12,583 bases of DNA from JALUUH01 sp964636675 (GCA_964636675.1 CAZWUO010000098.1:1-12583), one strand, 5' to 3'. Positions 1 through 7,241 are shown, counted from the stretch's first letter. Made by a program: numbers and translations. The notes: generated from the sequence alone by a model not told the origin.

Positions 1-2
1 GT

Positions 3-743
3 GCCCGCGGCGGAATGATTCGCGGTGTGCGTTTCGGGGTGGAAAATACTGCAATGCAGAGTTTTGCATCCATTTTGAGTCAGAGTGATATTGTTGCCGT
101 GGTTGATTTTGTACGTGTTTCGTTTATCGAGCAAAAAGAAAAAAATACGCGTTATCACACCGTAGCAAACGGTTGGGCTAACCATGAAAAGTATAAATCA
201 GCGTTTCCATTTGCATTGGGAGAGATTGCATTGGACGCTTCCTGGAATGTATTGAATGACCAGCAACGTATGGGCAAACAATTATTCATGCAATCGTGTG
301 TGAGTTGTCATGATCGAGGAAAAACATCAAAGATGCGTGAACCCATTTGGTCCAATCGCCCATTATCTTATCCAAGGAATGGTATTACTCCTCAGGTTTT
401 GTATGCGCAAGATGCCTTATCGGGCGCTACACCACGCGCTCATAAAAGCCCTGTGTTGATGTATTTAAGCGCAATGGAAAAGCAGGGCGAGGTGTTATTT
501 CGGAAAAATTGTATTTTTTGTCATGGCCAGGATGGCACTGGGAGAAATTGGATAGCGCAATTTCTAGAACCTCGACCCAAGAATTTAGACAACGCTGTTG
601 AGTTGGCAAAAAAGCCAGATGATGAGTTGTTAGAAATAATTCGTAACGGAGTGTCAGGCTCTGCCATGCCGGCTTGGAAAACGGTATTAACCAACGATGA
701 AATACACACTGTTGTTTTGTATCTTCGCAAGGCATTTTTTTAG
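3..743 (+). CDS. c-type cytochrome, multi-heme, 5' end cut off by window
   Basis: This is the C-terminal part of a secreted or membrane-attached electron-transfer protein. The reading frame is open to the left edge, so the ATG at 15 is probably internal and the true start is outside the window. Counting from that ATG there are two heme-attachment motifs, CVSCH (95-99) and CIFCH (166-170). A plausible axial methionine for the last heme lies in SAMPAW (Met218). The first ~45 residues (GGMIRG, then NTAMQSF) look like the end of a further cytochrome c domain whose CxxCH is off-window, so at least three heme domains are likely. No signal peptide is visible because the N-terminus is missing. The stop is a TAG, 50 bp before argC. 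The redox partner cannot be told from this window. Assignment to cytochrome c is secure; the specific role is unknown. Confidence 0.88.
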   Translation, partial: ARGGMIRGVRFGVENTAMQSFASILSQSDIVAVVDFVRVSFIEQKEKNTRYHTVANGWANHEKYKSAFPFALGEIALDASWNVLNDQQRMGKQLFMQSCVSCHDRGKTSKMREPIWSNRPLSYPRNGITPQVLYAQDALSGATPRAHKSPVLMYLSAMEKQGEVLFRKNCIFCHGQDGTGRNWIAQFLEPRPKNLDNAVELAKKPDDELLEIIRNGVSGSAMPAWKTVLTNDEIHTVVLYLRKAFF

Positions 744-793
744 GTAAAAAAATGACGCTGAGTCGTTACAATAAAATAACCAAGGAAAGATGA

Positions 794-1843
794 ATGATTA
801 AAGTAGGTATTGTAGGAGGAACGGGGTATACCGGAGTGGAGTTATTGCGCTTATTAGTGTCGCATAAAAACGTCGAATTAATTGCAGTCACATCGCGCTC
901 GGCAGCCGGGACCAAAGTTGCAGATGTGTTTCCGAATCTTCGCGGCCATGTGGAGTTGTGCTATACCGCGCCTGATTTTGGTTTATTGCAAACCTGTGAT
1001 TTGGTATTTTTTGCGACACCCAATGGAACCGCAATGACATTGGCCCGAGATCTGCTCGATATAGGTGTCAAGCTTATTGATTTATCGGCTGATTTTAGAT
1101 TGCGCGATCAACAGCTCTGGTCTCAATGGTATGGGATGACACATGCATGTCCTGACTTGCTCGCTGAAGCAGTTTATGGTCTTCCAGAAGTCAATCGCCG
1201 TGAGATTAAAAGCGCTCGATTAGTTGCTAATCCGGGGTGTTATCCGACAGCCGTTCAGCTTGGATTTCTGCCGTTGATCGAAGCGGGTCTAATTGATGTT
1301 AATTCATTGATTGCCGATGTTAAGTCGGGGGTAAGTGGCGCAGGCCGTAAGGCCGACGTAGGTGTATTGTTATGTGAAACGAGTGAAAATATGAAAGCGT
1401 ATGCGGTGGCGGGACACCGGCATTTACCGGAAATCAAACAAGGTTTGAGTATTGCTGCTGATAAACCAGTAGGCTTGACTTTTGTCCCTCATTTAACACC
1501 AATGATTAGAGGGATTCACGCGACTTTATATGGGTCATTAAAAGGACAGGTGCAGGAATTGCAGGATCAGCAAGCGTTACACGAACTCTATACCCAACGC
1601 TATGCTGGAGAAGTTTTTGTTGATGTGTTGCCGGTAGGTGCCCACCCCGAAACTCGATCGGTCAAAGGGTCTAATATGTGCAGAATTTCGGTGTTTAAAC
1701 CGCAATCTGAAGACCGAGTGGTTATTTTGTCGGTTATTGACAATTTGCTCAAGGGTGCGGCCGGACAAGCGATACAGAATATGAACATTATGTTTAATTT
1801 CCGTGAAACAGAAGGTTTATCTGCACTGGCCATTTTACCATGA
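794..1843 (+). CDS. argC: N-acetyl-gamma-glutamyl-phosphate reductase
   Basis: ArgC carries out the third step of arginine synthesis, NADPH-dependent reduction of N-acetylglutamyl phosphate to the semialdehyde, in the cytosol. The 349-residue product has the family's usual length. It opens with a dinucleotide-binding loop (GGTGYTGVELLRLL, 8-21). The catalytic cysteine is Cys149 in NPGCYPTA, followed by the conserved KSGVSGAGRK (177-186) and the substrate-site segment AGHRHLPE (206-213). The ATG at 794 is preceded by AAGGAAAG, a good ribosome binding site; an ATG four bases upstream is out of frame. No other arginine gene is next to it. Placement beside a DUF6776 gene is, as I recall, common in gammaproteobacteria such as Pseudomonas. 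Confidence 0.97.
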   Translation: MIKVGIVGGTGYTGVELLRLLVSHKNVELIAVTSRSAAGTKVADVFPNLRGHVELCYTAPDFGLLQTCDLVFFATPNGTAMTLARDLLDIGVKLIDLSADFRLRDQQLWSQWYGMTHACPDLLAEAVYGLPEVNRREIKSARLVANPGCYPTAVQLGFLPLIEAGLIDVNSLIADVKSGVSGAGRKADVGVLLCETSENMKAYAVAGHRHLPEIKQGLSIAADKPVGLTFVPHLTPMIRGIHATLYGSLKGQVQELQDQQALHELYTQRYAGEVFVDVLPVGAHPETRSVKGSNMCRISVFKPQSEDRVVILSVIDNLLKGAAGQAIQNMNIMFNFRETEGLSALAILP

Positions 1844-1856
1844 AGTGAACCCTTTG

Positions 1857-1883
1857 TTGGTCAGTTTCTGCTGAATGTATATT
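1857..1883 (+). promoter_or_regulatory. weak candidate promoter for the DUF6776 gene
   Basis: In the 78-bp gap after argC, a TATATT box (1878-1883) follows TTGGTC (1857-1862). The spacing of 15 bp is short and the -35 match is poor. An alternative reading with a 17-bp spacer uses TATTAA at 1880-1885. It may allow the DUF6776-M14 pair to be expressed apart from argC. No terminator was seen in this gap. Confidence 0.2.
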
Positions 1884-1924
1884 AAACAGATAAGCGTTGC
1901 ACTTCTCAACACATTTTCTGGGTG

Positions 1925-2716
1925 ATGAGTGAACGTTTTTGGAGTAGTTTTAAATTGATGAAATCAGGAAAACTTGTTGTTAAGCACCACACACCTGGAC
2001 AGCGTTGGGCAATGATTATCGGTGGTCTTGTGTTTATGGTGGTAGCGGGGTGGGGGCTTTATATTTGGGGGGCTGAGCATGCAGGTTTTGATCGTTTACA
2101 AGCATCTGAGAAAAAACATTCTTTATTGGATACGATTCAACATCAGAAGAAATCAGAGACGGAACTTCGTGACAAAATCGCCTTGCTAGAACGCTCTGCC
2201 CAGGTTGATAAGAGAGCACATGTCGATGTAAATGCCAGCTTAAAGGATTTGCAACAAGAGATATTGGAACTCCGAGGAGAGGTTTCTTTTTATCGAGGTA
2301 TTGTTGCACCAAAAGAAAGCTCTGCGGGTTTGCGGATCGAAAATCTTCGGCTGGCGAAGGTTTCCGAAGAAGGTTTATACCACTACAAGTTGGTATTAAC
2401 GCAGGTGTTAAAAAATCATAAGACGGTTAGAGGACGGGTAAACGTCAAGATAGAAGGCTTGCTTAATGGCAAAGCAAAAAAAGTGTCTTTGGCTTCAGTG
2501 TCTGTTGTGGGGAAAAAAAAGCTTGATTTTAAATTTCGCTACTTTCAAAAATTCGAGGGTGATATAAGGCTGGGGCCTGGTTTTATTCCTCGGTCAGTGC
2601 ATGTGCAAGTTAAACCACGCAAACGCAAAGAAATAATCAGTGTTTTTGATTGGGATGATTTATTAGGTAATCCGAACGATAAAAAATTGAGCGAAAAAAC
2701 GGCTCCTGTTCCATAG
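1925..2716 (+). CDS. DUF6776-type single-pass membrane coiled-coil protein
   Basis: Function is unknown. A transmembrane helix (about residues 28-48) follows a short basic cytoplasmic N-terminus. Next come a long charged coiled coil (about 55-125, ending near ELRGEVSFYRG) and a beta-rich C-terminal domain (about 135-240) with the family-like segment FRYFQKFEGDIRLGPGF. The bulk should lie in the periplasm. A GTG directly upstream (1922) is an alternative start, and the ATG at 1958 is another, with GGAGT upstream at 1941-1945 but 12 bases away. Ribosome binding signals are weak for all. I recall this family sitting between argC and a bactofilin gene in Pseudomonas, which would suggest an envelope or cytoskeleton role. 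Here the bactofilin is separated from it by four genes. The family name is from recognition of the fold pattern and context and could be wrong. Confidence 0.75.
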   Translation: MSERFWSSFKLMKSGKLVVKHHTPGQRWAMIIGGLVFMVVAGWGLYIWGAEHAGFDRLQASEKKHSLLDTIQHQKKSETELRDKIALLERSAQVDKRAHVDVNASLKDLQQEILELRGEVSFYRGIVAPKESSAGLRIENLRLAKVSEEGLYHYKLVLTQVLKNHKTVRGRVNVKIEGLLNGKAKKVSLASVSVVGKKKLDFKFRYFQKFEGDIRLGPGFIPRSVHVQVKPRKRKEIISVFDWDDLLGNPNDKKLSEKTAPVP

Positions 2717-2732
2717 AGAAACAATTACACAT

Positions 2733-3776
2733 ATGGATACTTTAATAAAACAAGTGTTTGAGACCAGTTATAACTCAGTTCGAGTGAAAAAGAGACACGT
2801 GCAGAGGCTTTTGTTTATATCACTGGCGATTTTTCCTTTACTTTGGGGGCAGAGTTTTGCCGCGGATTTTATTGAGATTGTTCGTTCTTCTGCAATAACC
2901 TCATCAATGACCTCCATGGAGTCTCGTTCGAGCCAAGTTCCAGAGTTACCATTATCCGCTATAGAGCGCACGTGTAGAAAAATTTCAAAAAAACTCGGTA
3001 GTGTGCAGTTTGCGGATTGTTTTGACCGGGGGTTGGAGTTTAGAGGGGGTAAATCGGTACTTGGCGAACCTATTTTGGTAAAAGAGTATCCTCCGTTAGC
3101 TCGACGAAAACCTCTTGGCAAGGTGTTAGTGATTGGTGGTATTCACGGTGATGAGTTTTCTTCAATCAGTATTGTTTTTAAATGGATGCAAAAGCTGGAT
3201 AAATATCATTCAGGTTTATTTCACTGGCGTGTTATTCCACTATTAAATCCCGATGGCCTTTTGCGGCTGAAGTCTCAGCGCATGAATGAGAATGGCGTTG
3301 ATCTAAACCGCAATTTTCCGACACCGGATTGGCATGTTGAGACGGCTAACTACTGGAAATTAAAAACACATAAAAATCCTAGGCGATATCCGGGTGTTAA
3401 TCCATTAAGCGAGCCTGAGTCAAAATGGATTACCGATTTCATTGCCGAATTTAAGCCAGATGTCATTGTGTCAATTCATGCGCCTTACGGAGTTTTGGAT
3501 TTTGATGGCCCTAAAAAGGCGCCAAAAAAACTAGGGCATTTATATTTAAACTTACTGGGTACTTATCCTGGCTCGTTAGGCAATTATGCGGGGACTCAGA
3601 AAGAAATTCCAGTGGTCACGATTGAGTTACCCTATGCGGGGATATTACCGAGTTCGTTACAAATCTCACGGATTTGGGTGGATCTTGTGCGGTGGTTAAG
3701 GCTGAATATGTCGACACCGGAAGTCATTCATGTAAAGCGTCAACTCAAGACAATAACTCAAACCGATCCTTCGTAA
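2733..3776 (+). CDS. secreted M14-family zinc peptidase, murein peptide amidase-like
   Basis: Probably a zinc carboxypeptidase or amidase acting on peptidoglycan stem peptides in the periplasm. A basic stretch and hydrophobic core (26-40) with cleavage near QSFA-AD form a signal peptide. Zinc ligands are visible as HGDE (His138, Glu141) and SIHAPYG (His249). Substrate-binding residues lie in RMNENGVDLNRNFP (Arg183, Asn192, Arg193), and the general-base glutamate is Glu298 in TIELPYAG. The RxNxxGVDLNRNFP signature resembles MpaA-type M14 enzymes. Cys81 and Cys96 could form a disulfide. The start is uncertain: the ATG at 2733 gives a long n-region, while the GTG at 2784 would give a tighter signal peptide; neither has a clear ribosome binding site. 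It lies 16 bp after the DUF6776 gene, so co-transcription is likely, and its 3' end overlaps the convergent YkuD gene by 19 bp. Exact bond specificity cannot be read from sequence. Confidence 0.88.
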   Translation: MDTLIKQVFETSYNSVRVKKRHVQRLLFISLAIFPLLWGQSFAADFIEIVRSSAITSSMTSMESRSSQVPELPLSAIERTCRKISKKLGSVQFADCFDRGLEFRGGKSVLGEPILVKEYPPLARRKPLGKVLVIGGIHGDEFSSISIVFKWMQKLDKYHSGLFHWRVIPLLNPDGLLRLKSQRMNENGVDLNRNFPTPDWHVETANYWKLKTHKNPRRYPGVNPLSEPESKWITDFIAEFKPDVIVSIHAPYGVLDFDGPKKAPKKLGHLYLNLLGTYPGSLGNYAGTQKEIPVVTIELPYAGILPSSLQISRIWVDLVRWLRLNMSTPEVIHVKRQLKTITQTDPS

Positions 3777-4960
3777 AAAATTCTCCACACACCATCTTCT
3801 TCAAGTTTCCAATAGAGTCTTTTTTTGGAGCTGCCTGAATAGTTATTACTGGCGTAATGTTGCTCAAAAGTGACTACCATTATATTTTCGTCCGATGGAT
3901 AACTAAAAATACTTAAATTGTCGAGATTCACATCGATAAACTTTTTCTTTTTGCTCGACTTCTCTTTTCTTGTTACCCACCGGTCAAAGGTGAATTTTTC
4001 GGTTTTGAAGCTCTTTGAATAATGGTTTAGGTATAGCTGATTATCCATGCTTTCCCAGTCTTTTACCCAGTTTTCAATAATGCTAGAAAATAATTTTTGC
4101 TGCGAAATAACGTGGTTACGGTTTTGCCAGTGAATATTTTCACCAATAATAAAAGGTGTTTTTCCCACGTCTATTAATGGTTTGATTTTATCGAATTCAT
4201 AATTGGTCACGGTGACACAGCCGTCGCTATCCAGCGGTGGGCGGGTAAACGTTCCTAGCGGATTGCCGTGTAACCAAATGCCGTGCCCCGTTCTGCCGAG
4301 GTGCCTATCCCAGCCATTTGGGTAATTAATAGGAAACGCACCGTGTCCATAAAATTCGGGTAAGGTCTCGGGTGACAAATACCGACTGACAAAGTAGACG
4401 CCAATCGGTGTTTTTTTATCGCCTTCAATGCGTTTTCCAGCACCATTTTTACCGCCGGACACATAATAATCATTGATTAATTTAGGTTGGCCGCGTTCAT
4501 TACCAAAAAGGTAGAGCCGAGATTTTTTTAAATCCACGACGACAACATGTTTTTGTTTTTTGGATAATTTCAATAATACGCTTGGAATTAATTCTTCATG
4601 CTGTTGTTGTTCAACGTATTGCCAGCGTTGTTGAGCTTCAGAAAGAATTTGTTGGGCACTGTGTTTCTTGCCTTTGTTCAATTCAGCAAACTGGGTAATA
4701 CCGCGTGATTTGGCGAGTAATAAATCAGAATAAATTAATTGTGCGAGATTGAAGTTAGGGTATCTTGTAGTGAGCAATTTAGCCTTAGATAAGGCGGAGT
4801 CAAGTCGTGCTTCGATAATGTCTTCAAGTATGCTAATTACCTGGTTTTCATACTCTGAAAGTTTCAGGTGATGATGGCTTGCCAGAACCCGATTACCTAA
4901 TGTTAATGCAGTAATAATGAGCAGAGTTGAAAAAATAGTGCGTAGGGTAAATTTTTTCAT
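3758..4960 (-). CDS. L,D-transpeptidase-fold (YkuD) enzyme with NTF2-like C-terminal domain, Csd6/Pgp2-like
   Basis: A periplasmic enzyme with the cysteine L,D-transpeptidase fold, which either crosslinks peptidoglycan or trims tetrapeptide stems. The 400-residue product has a signal peptide (1-28), a helical, TPR-like N-terminal region (about 35-125), the YkuD domain (about 138-273) and a C-terminal NTF2-like domain (about 292-399). Active-site residues are His231 in GIWLHGNP and Cys248 in SDGCVTVTN; a typical EGDKKTPIGVY lead-in is present (179-189). This order of domains matches Helicobacter pylori Csd6 and Campylobacter Pgp2, reported as L,D-carboxypeptidases that affect cell shape. Plain YkuD transpeptidases lack the NTF2 domain. 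The gene lies 57 bp downstream of the TPR/NTF2 gene in the same direction. The ATG at 4960 has no strong ribosome binding site. Carboxypeptidase versus transpeptidase activity remains open. Confidence 0.88.
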   Translation of the reverse strand: MKKFTLRTIFSTLLIITALTLGNRVLASHHHLKLSEYENQVISILEDIIEARLDSALSKAKLLTTRYPNFNLAQLIYSDLLLAKSRGITQFAELNKGKKHSAQQILSEAQQRWQYVEQQQHEELIPSVLLKLSKKQKHVVVVDLKKSRLYLFGNERGQPKLINDYYVSGGKNGAGKRIEGDKKTPIGVYFVSRYLSPETLPEFYGHGAFPINYPNGWDRHLGRTGHGIWLHGNPLGTFTRPPLDSDGCVTVTNYEFDKIKPLIDVGKTPFIIGENIHWQNRNHVISQQKLFSSIIENWVKDWESMDNQLYLNHYSKSFKTEKFTFDRWVTRKEKSSKKKKFIDVNLDNLSIFSYPSDENIMVVTFEQHYASNNYSGSSKKRLYWKLEEDGVWRIFYEGSV

Positions 4961-4973
4961 CTTAAGTATGGTT

Positions 4974-5001
4974 GATAATCGGTTAATTGCCGAGGAGGCT
5001 C
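4974..5001 (-). repeat. 28-nt leader block, copy 1 (upstream of YkuD gene)
   Basis: Read on the minus strand it begins GAGCCTCCTC and continues to an AACC-ATT segment, ending 13 nt before the YkuD start codon. A second copy (5979-6006) precedes the neighbouring TPR/NTF2 gene; I count 21 of 28 positions identical. The core contains CCTCC, which is the anti-Shine-Dalgarno sequence. Meaning unknown. Confidence 0.5.
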
Positions 5002-5017
5002 CAAGTTTTTTCGCGAC

Positions 5018-5974
5018 TTAATTCGCTAAGTATTCACGAATAATCTTCCATCCGTTACGTGTTTTTTTAAGAATCAATAGTTTTTGGCTAGTCTCGCGAA
5101 AAGTGTCTGATCGATAGTTCTGGGTAAATTCAACGACAGCCATATTTCGATCAGAAGCGGTTAACAAAACCGGGGTTCTGATTGTAACAGATATCGATCT
5201 TGGGGTTTGCAATCGTTTTTTTCTAAATGCGTTCCAATTTTTACGCGAAACATTCCGCGGTAACTGAAAGTCTTGATGATAAAATGTAAGATATTTTTCA
5301 ACATTTTTTGCGCTCCATGCTTTTGCCCATGAATTAACAGTGTGCATGACGTCTTGTTTTAATAGTGTATTGTTAATAGGTTTGCTTGCGTTTTTTTTTG
5401 CCTGAGGTAGGTTTATGTATCTTTGTAGATCTACTGGCATAAGCTTGAGGTTTATTGAATTGTTAGCTTGATCGGGTGCCACATTGGGTTTAGCGAGTGC
5501 TTTTTTGTAAGCATTCGATGCTTGAACGCCATAGATGTGATTTATATTTTCGCTAAGGATGGAAAAGCGCGGGTCATTTTTTATTCCTTGTTGCAAAAGG
5601 AGTAAGGCTTTAGTGAGATTTCCTTGCTTTGCGTATAATGCAGCCAAATTATTAATGACAGAAGGAGGTGTATTATCTTGCTGAGCAATGCGTTGGTAAA
5701 TACGAATGGCGGCCCCTGGATTATTTTCTTGGGTGTAGGCTTGGGCTAACAATAATTCTGCTAGTGGCTCATTTGGTCTAGCTTTTAATATGTCTTTAAG
5801 TCGGTTTTTTGCAATGGATGTCTGTTGTGACTGGAGTAGTTCTTCTATTTTGATCCAGTCTTGGGTAGTGGCTAGACCACTAACAGGACTGAGTACGCAG
5901 GAGAACATAAGTATAGGGAACGCCGCGTTCTTTAATTTAAAAATCGATCTGCAAAAAAGAAACTTTCTAATCAT
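5018..5974 (-). CDS. exported TPR protein with NTF2-like (Csd6-type) C-terminal domain
   Basis: Likely a periplasmic scaffold or partner protein without an enzyme domain. From the ATG at 5974 (318 residues) there is a signal peptide (about 1-35, cleavage near GLA-TT), TPR-like helical repeats (about 37-148), a linker, and an NTF2-like domain (about 206-318). That last domain is clearly related to the C-terminus of the adjacent YkuD enzyme: both have a W-x(3)-W start and a late F-x-Q-x-Y-x-S followed by W-[KR]-I. The frame stays open upstream to a GTG at 6097, which would add 41 residues with a second hydrophobic stretch and overlap the SH3b gene by 17 bp. I prefer 5974 because it gives an ordinary signal peptide, though neither start has a good ribosome binding site. 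It probably belongs to an operon with the SH3b and YkuD genes. Confidence 0.78.
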   Translation of the reverse strand: MIRKFLFCRSIFKLKNAAFPILMFSCVLSPVSGLATTQDWIKIEELLQSQQTSIAKNRLKDILKARPNEPLAELLLAQAYTQENNPGAAIRIYQRIAQQDNTPPSVINNLAALYAKQGNLTKALLLLQQGIKNDPRFSILSENINHIYGVQASNAYKKALAKPNVAPDQANNSINLKLMPVDLQRYINLPQAKKNASKPINNTLLKQDVMHTVNSWAKAWSAKNVEKYLTFYHQDFQLPRNVSRKNWNAFRKKRLQTPRSISVTIRTPVLLTASDRNMAVVEFTQNYRSDTFRETSQKLLILKKTRNGWKIIREYLAN

Positions 5975-5978
5975 GCCC

Positions 5979-6006
5979 AACAATAGGTTATTTTTTGAGG
6001 AGGCTC
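5979..6006 (-). repeat. 28-nt leader block, copy 2 (upstream of TPR/NTF2 gene)
   Basis: Partner of the block at 4974-5001. It begins GAGCCTCCTC on the minus strand and ends 4 nt before the preferred start codon at 5974. If translation began at the upstream GTG (6097), this block would be coding, so its conservation slightly favours the 5974 start. Confidence 0.5.
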
Positions 6007-6080
6007 TAAAACAGTTTAGCATAACGATAAATAATATAATCATGCTAGCATGAATCCAAGTTTGTGCAATGTTGTGATTC

Positions 6081-6734
6081 TTACAAGCTAAGTCCACCGA
6101 GTCTTTTTGTTACCTGGCGTTTGTGCCAAGAGACTCCAAATAAGAAGCCCAGCGAGACTAAAAAAGCGAGAGAACCGAATATAATTGCAATGACTTCATT
6201 ATTTAAAAAATTTAGATTAATAGCAAATTTGGGGTTTTCTTGGGCACTCGATTCGATTCTTTCGGGTGACATTTTAAGTTTTTCAATTTGTTGGTGGAGT
6301 TGTGTTTTCTCAGCTTGTAAGCGGGTAATAAGTGGTGAGTCTAAGTTCTGAGCTAATCTTTCATCGGATGTGTTTTTGGAGAGTGAGCTAATCTCTTTTT
6401 CTAGCTTTTTGATTTTTGATTGTGCTTGTTTTAGGATTATGGATGATGGTTTTTTAGTCGATAGATAGGCGCCTTTTATCCAACCTTCGATACCGCTAGG
6501 GCTACGCACTTTGATATATCGTCCTTTTTTTTCGATAAGTTCAAGTTTTGTGCCGGTACTTACCACGACTAAAGACGCTGTGTTCGCTTCTGGGGCAGGT
6601 CTTATGCCCACTCGAAGGTTGTCGCTGACATAAAGTGTGGAACCAAACGTATTGAGTGGCAATAATAAAACGATACTGAGTAAGCGTTTTGTGGTTACAC
6701 ATCCGGTACAATTGAGTATTTTATTTAAATTCAC
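6081..6734 (-). CDS. SH3b domain protein with coiled coil and C-terminal membrane anchor (TIGR04211/YgiM-like)
   Basis: A periplasmic bacterial-SH3 protein tethered to the inner membrane; such domains usually bind peptidoglycan or peptides. The 217 residues show a signal peptide (about 1-32), an SH3b domain (33-92, starting TLYVSDNLRVGIRPAP and ending with GIEGWIKGAYL), a coiled coil (about 97-155), a transmembrane helix (about 179-201) and a short basic cytoplasmic tail ending LGGLSL. This architecture, including the tail, matches the E. coli YgiM-type family. The function is poorly known. It is the first gene of the minus-strand group and faces the bactofilin across a 507-bp divergent region. 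In H. pylori, Csd5 also links an SH3 domain to the bactofilin CcmA, but with the opposite domain order, so orthology is not claimed. Confidence 0.85.
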   Translation of the reverse strand: MNLNKILNCTGCVTTKRLLSIVLLLPLNTFGSTLYVSDNLRVGIRPAPEANTASLVVVSTGTKLELIEKKGRYIKVRSPSGIEGWIKGAYLSTKKPSSIILKQAQSKIKKLEKEISSLSKNTSDERLAQNLDSPLITRLQAEKTQLHQQIEKLKMSPERIESSAQENPKFAINLNFLNNEVIAIIFGSLAFLVSLGFLFGVSWHKRQVTKRLGGLSL

Positions 6735-6786
6735 GGTATGTCTTATTAGTTATGTTATTAATTAATCAATTCAACATGTATCCTGA

Positions 6787-6816
6787 ATTTTAATGCATGT
6801 TGTGCTTTAACGACAA
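6787..6816 (-). promoter_or_regulatory. candidate promoter of the SH3b-TPR-YkuD group
   Basis: On the minus strand TTGTCG (6816-6811, four of six matches to the -35 consensus) is followed after 18 bp by TAAAAT (6792-6787, five of six). This would give a leader of about 45 nt. The -10 is bracketed by a perfect 7-bp inverted repeat (6772-6802), and a 5-bp inverted repeat covers the -35, suggesting possible operators. Confidence 0.35.
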
Positions 6817-7155
6817 AAAGTGTCGCGTGATAGCGAAATCTTTTCTATTACAAAATGTTACAAATATAGTTTAAGCGAACATATCATCTGACAAATTGCG
6901 ACTTGCTGAGTAAAAAGCTTTTGTTTTAATGGCCACAATAATACAATCGGCAGCTTGTCGGGTTTACTTAACCTTCAAAAGTGAAGAGCTGTAGCTTGAT
7001 GTCATTAAAATTTGCACTGCTTCAGATGTGCTGAAAAGATATATTAATTGACGACACCTCTATTGTGCATTGTTAGATTTTTTTAACGATGTGCTAGGTG
7101 AAGTTGGATGAGTTATTGCTTTGATTAGAATGTCTCTTCTTCGTGTAAAACGGTA

Positions 7156-7184
7156 TTAAGATTGAGGTATAGCGTGTCGATAAT
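7156..7184 (+). promoter_or_regulatory. candidate promoter of the bactofilin-erpA transcript
   Basis: TTAAGA (7156-7161, four of six) and GATAAT (7179-7184, five of six) are separated by 17 bp, giving a leader of about 50 nt before the ATG at 7242. A second possibility farther upstream is TTGACG (7048-7053) with TGTTAG (7071-7076), whose -10 is weaker. Confidence 0.35.
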
Positions 7185-7241
7185 TTCACTAGCAGGGATG
7201 TATACCAGCGTTTAGGACTTTAATAAGGCAGATGGAACCAC

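Larger units (their letters stand above)
6735..7241. other. 507-bp divergent intergenic region between SH3b and bactofilin genes
   Basis: AT-rich, with no credible gene on either strand. It holds a candidate promoter for each flanking gene and two inverted repeats near the SH3b promoter: CAACATG/CATGTTG (6772-6778 and 6796-6802), and CGACA/TGTCG (6811-6815 and 6821-6825). It also holds a weaker GGTATA/TATACC pair (7166-7171 and 7201-7206) before the bactofilin. The central part (about 6830-7040) shows nothing recognisable. Confidence 0.8.

Noticed and set aside
5880..5915. Possible lipobox (MFSC) in the signal peptide of the TPR/NTF2 protein.
   Set aside because: The residues before the cysteine do not fit the lipobox pattern and a normal cleavage site follows downstream.
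6041..6052. Perfect 12-bp palindrome CATGCTAGCATG inside the upstream extension of the TPR/NTF2 frame.
   Set aside because: Isolated and without a partner copy or nearby promoter; a single 12-bp palindrome in 12.6 kb is weak evidence for a site.
7048..7076. TTGACG-17-TGTTAG as the main bactofilin promoter.
   Set aside because: The -10 matches at only three positions; the pair at 7156-7184 is better and closer to the gene.
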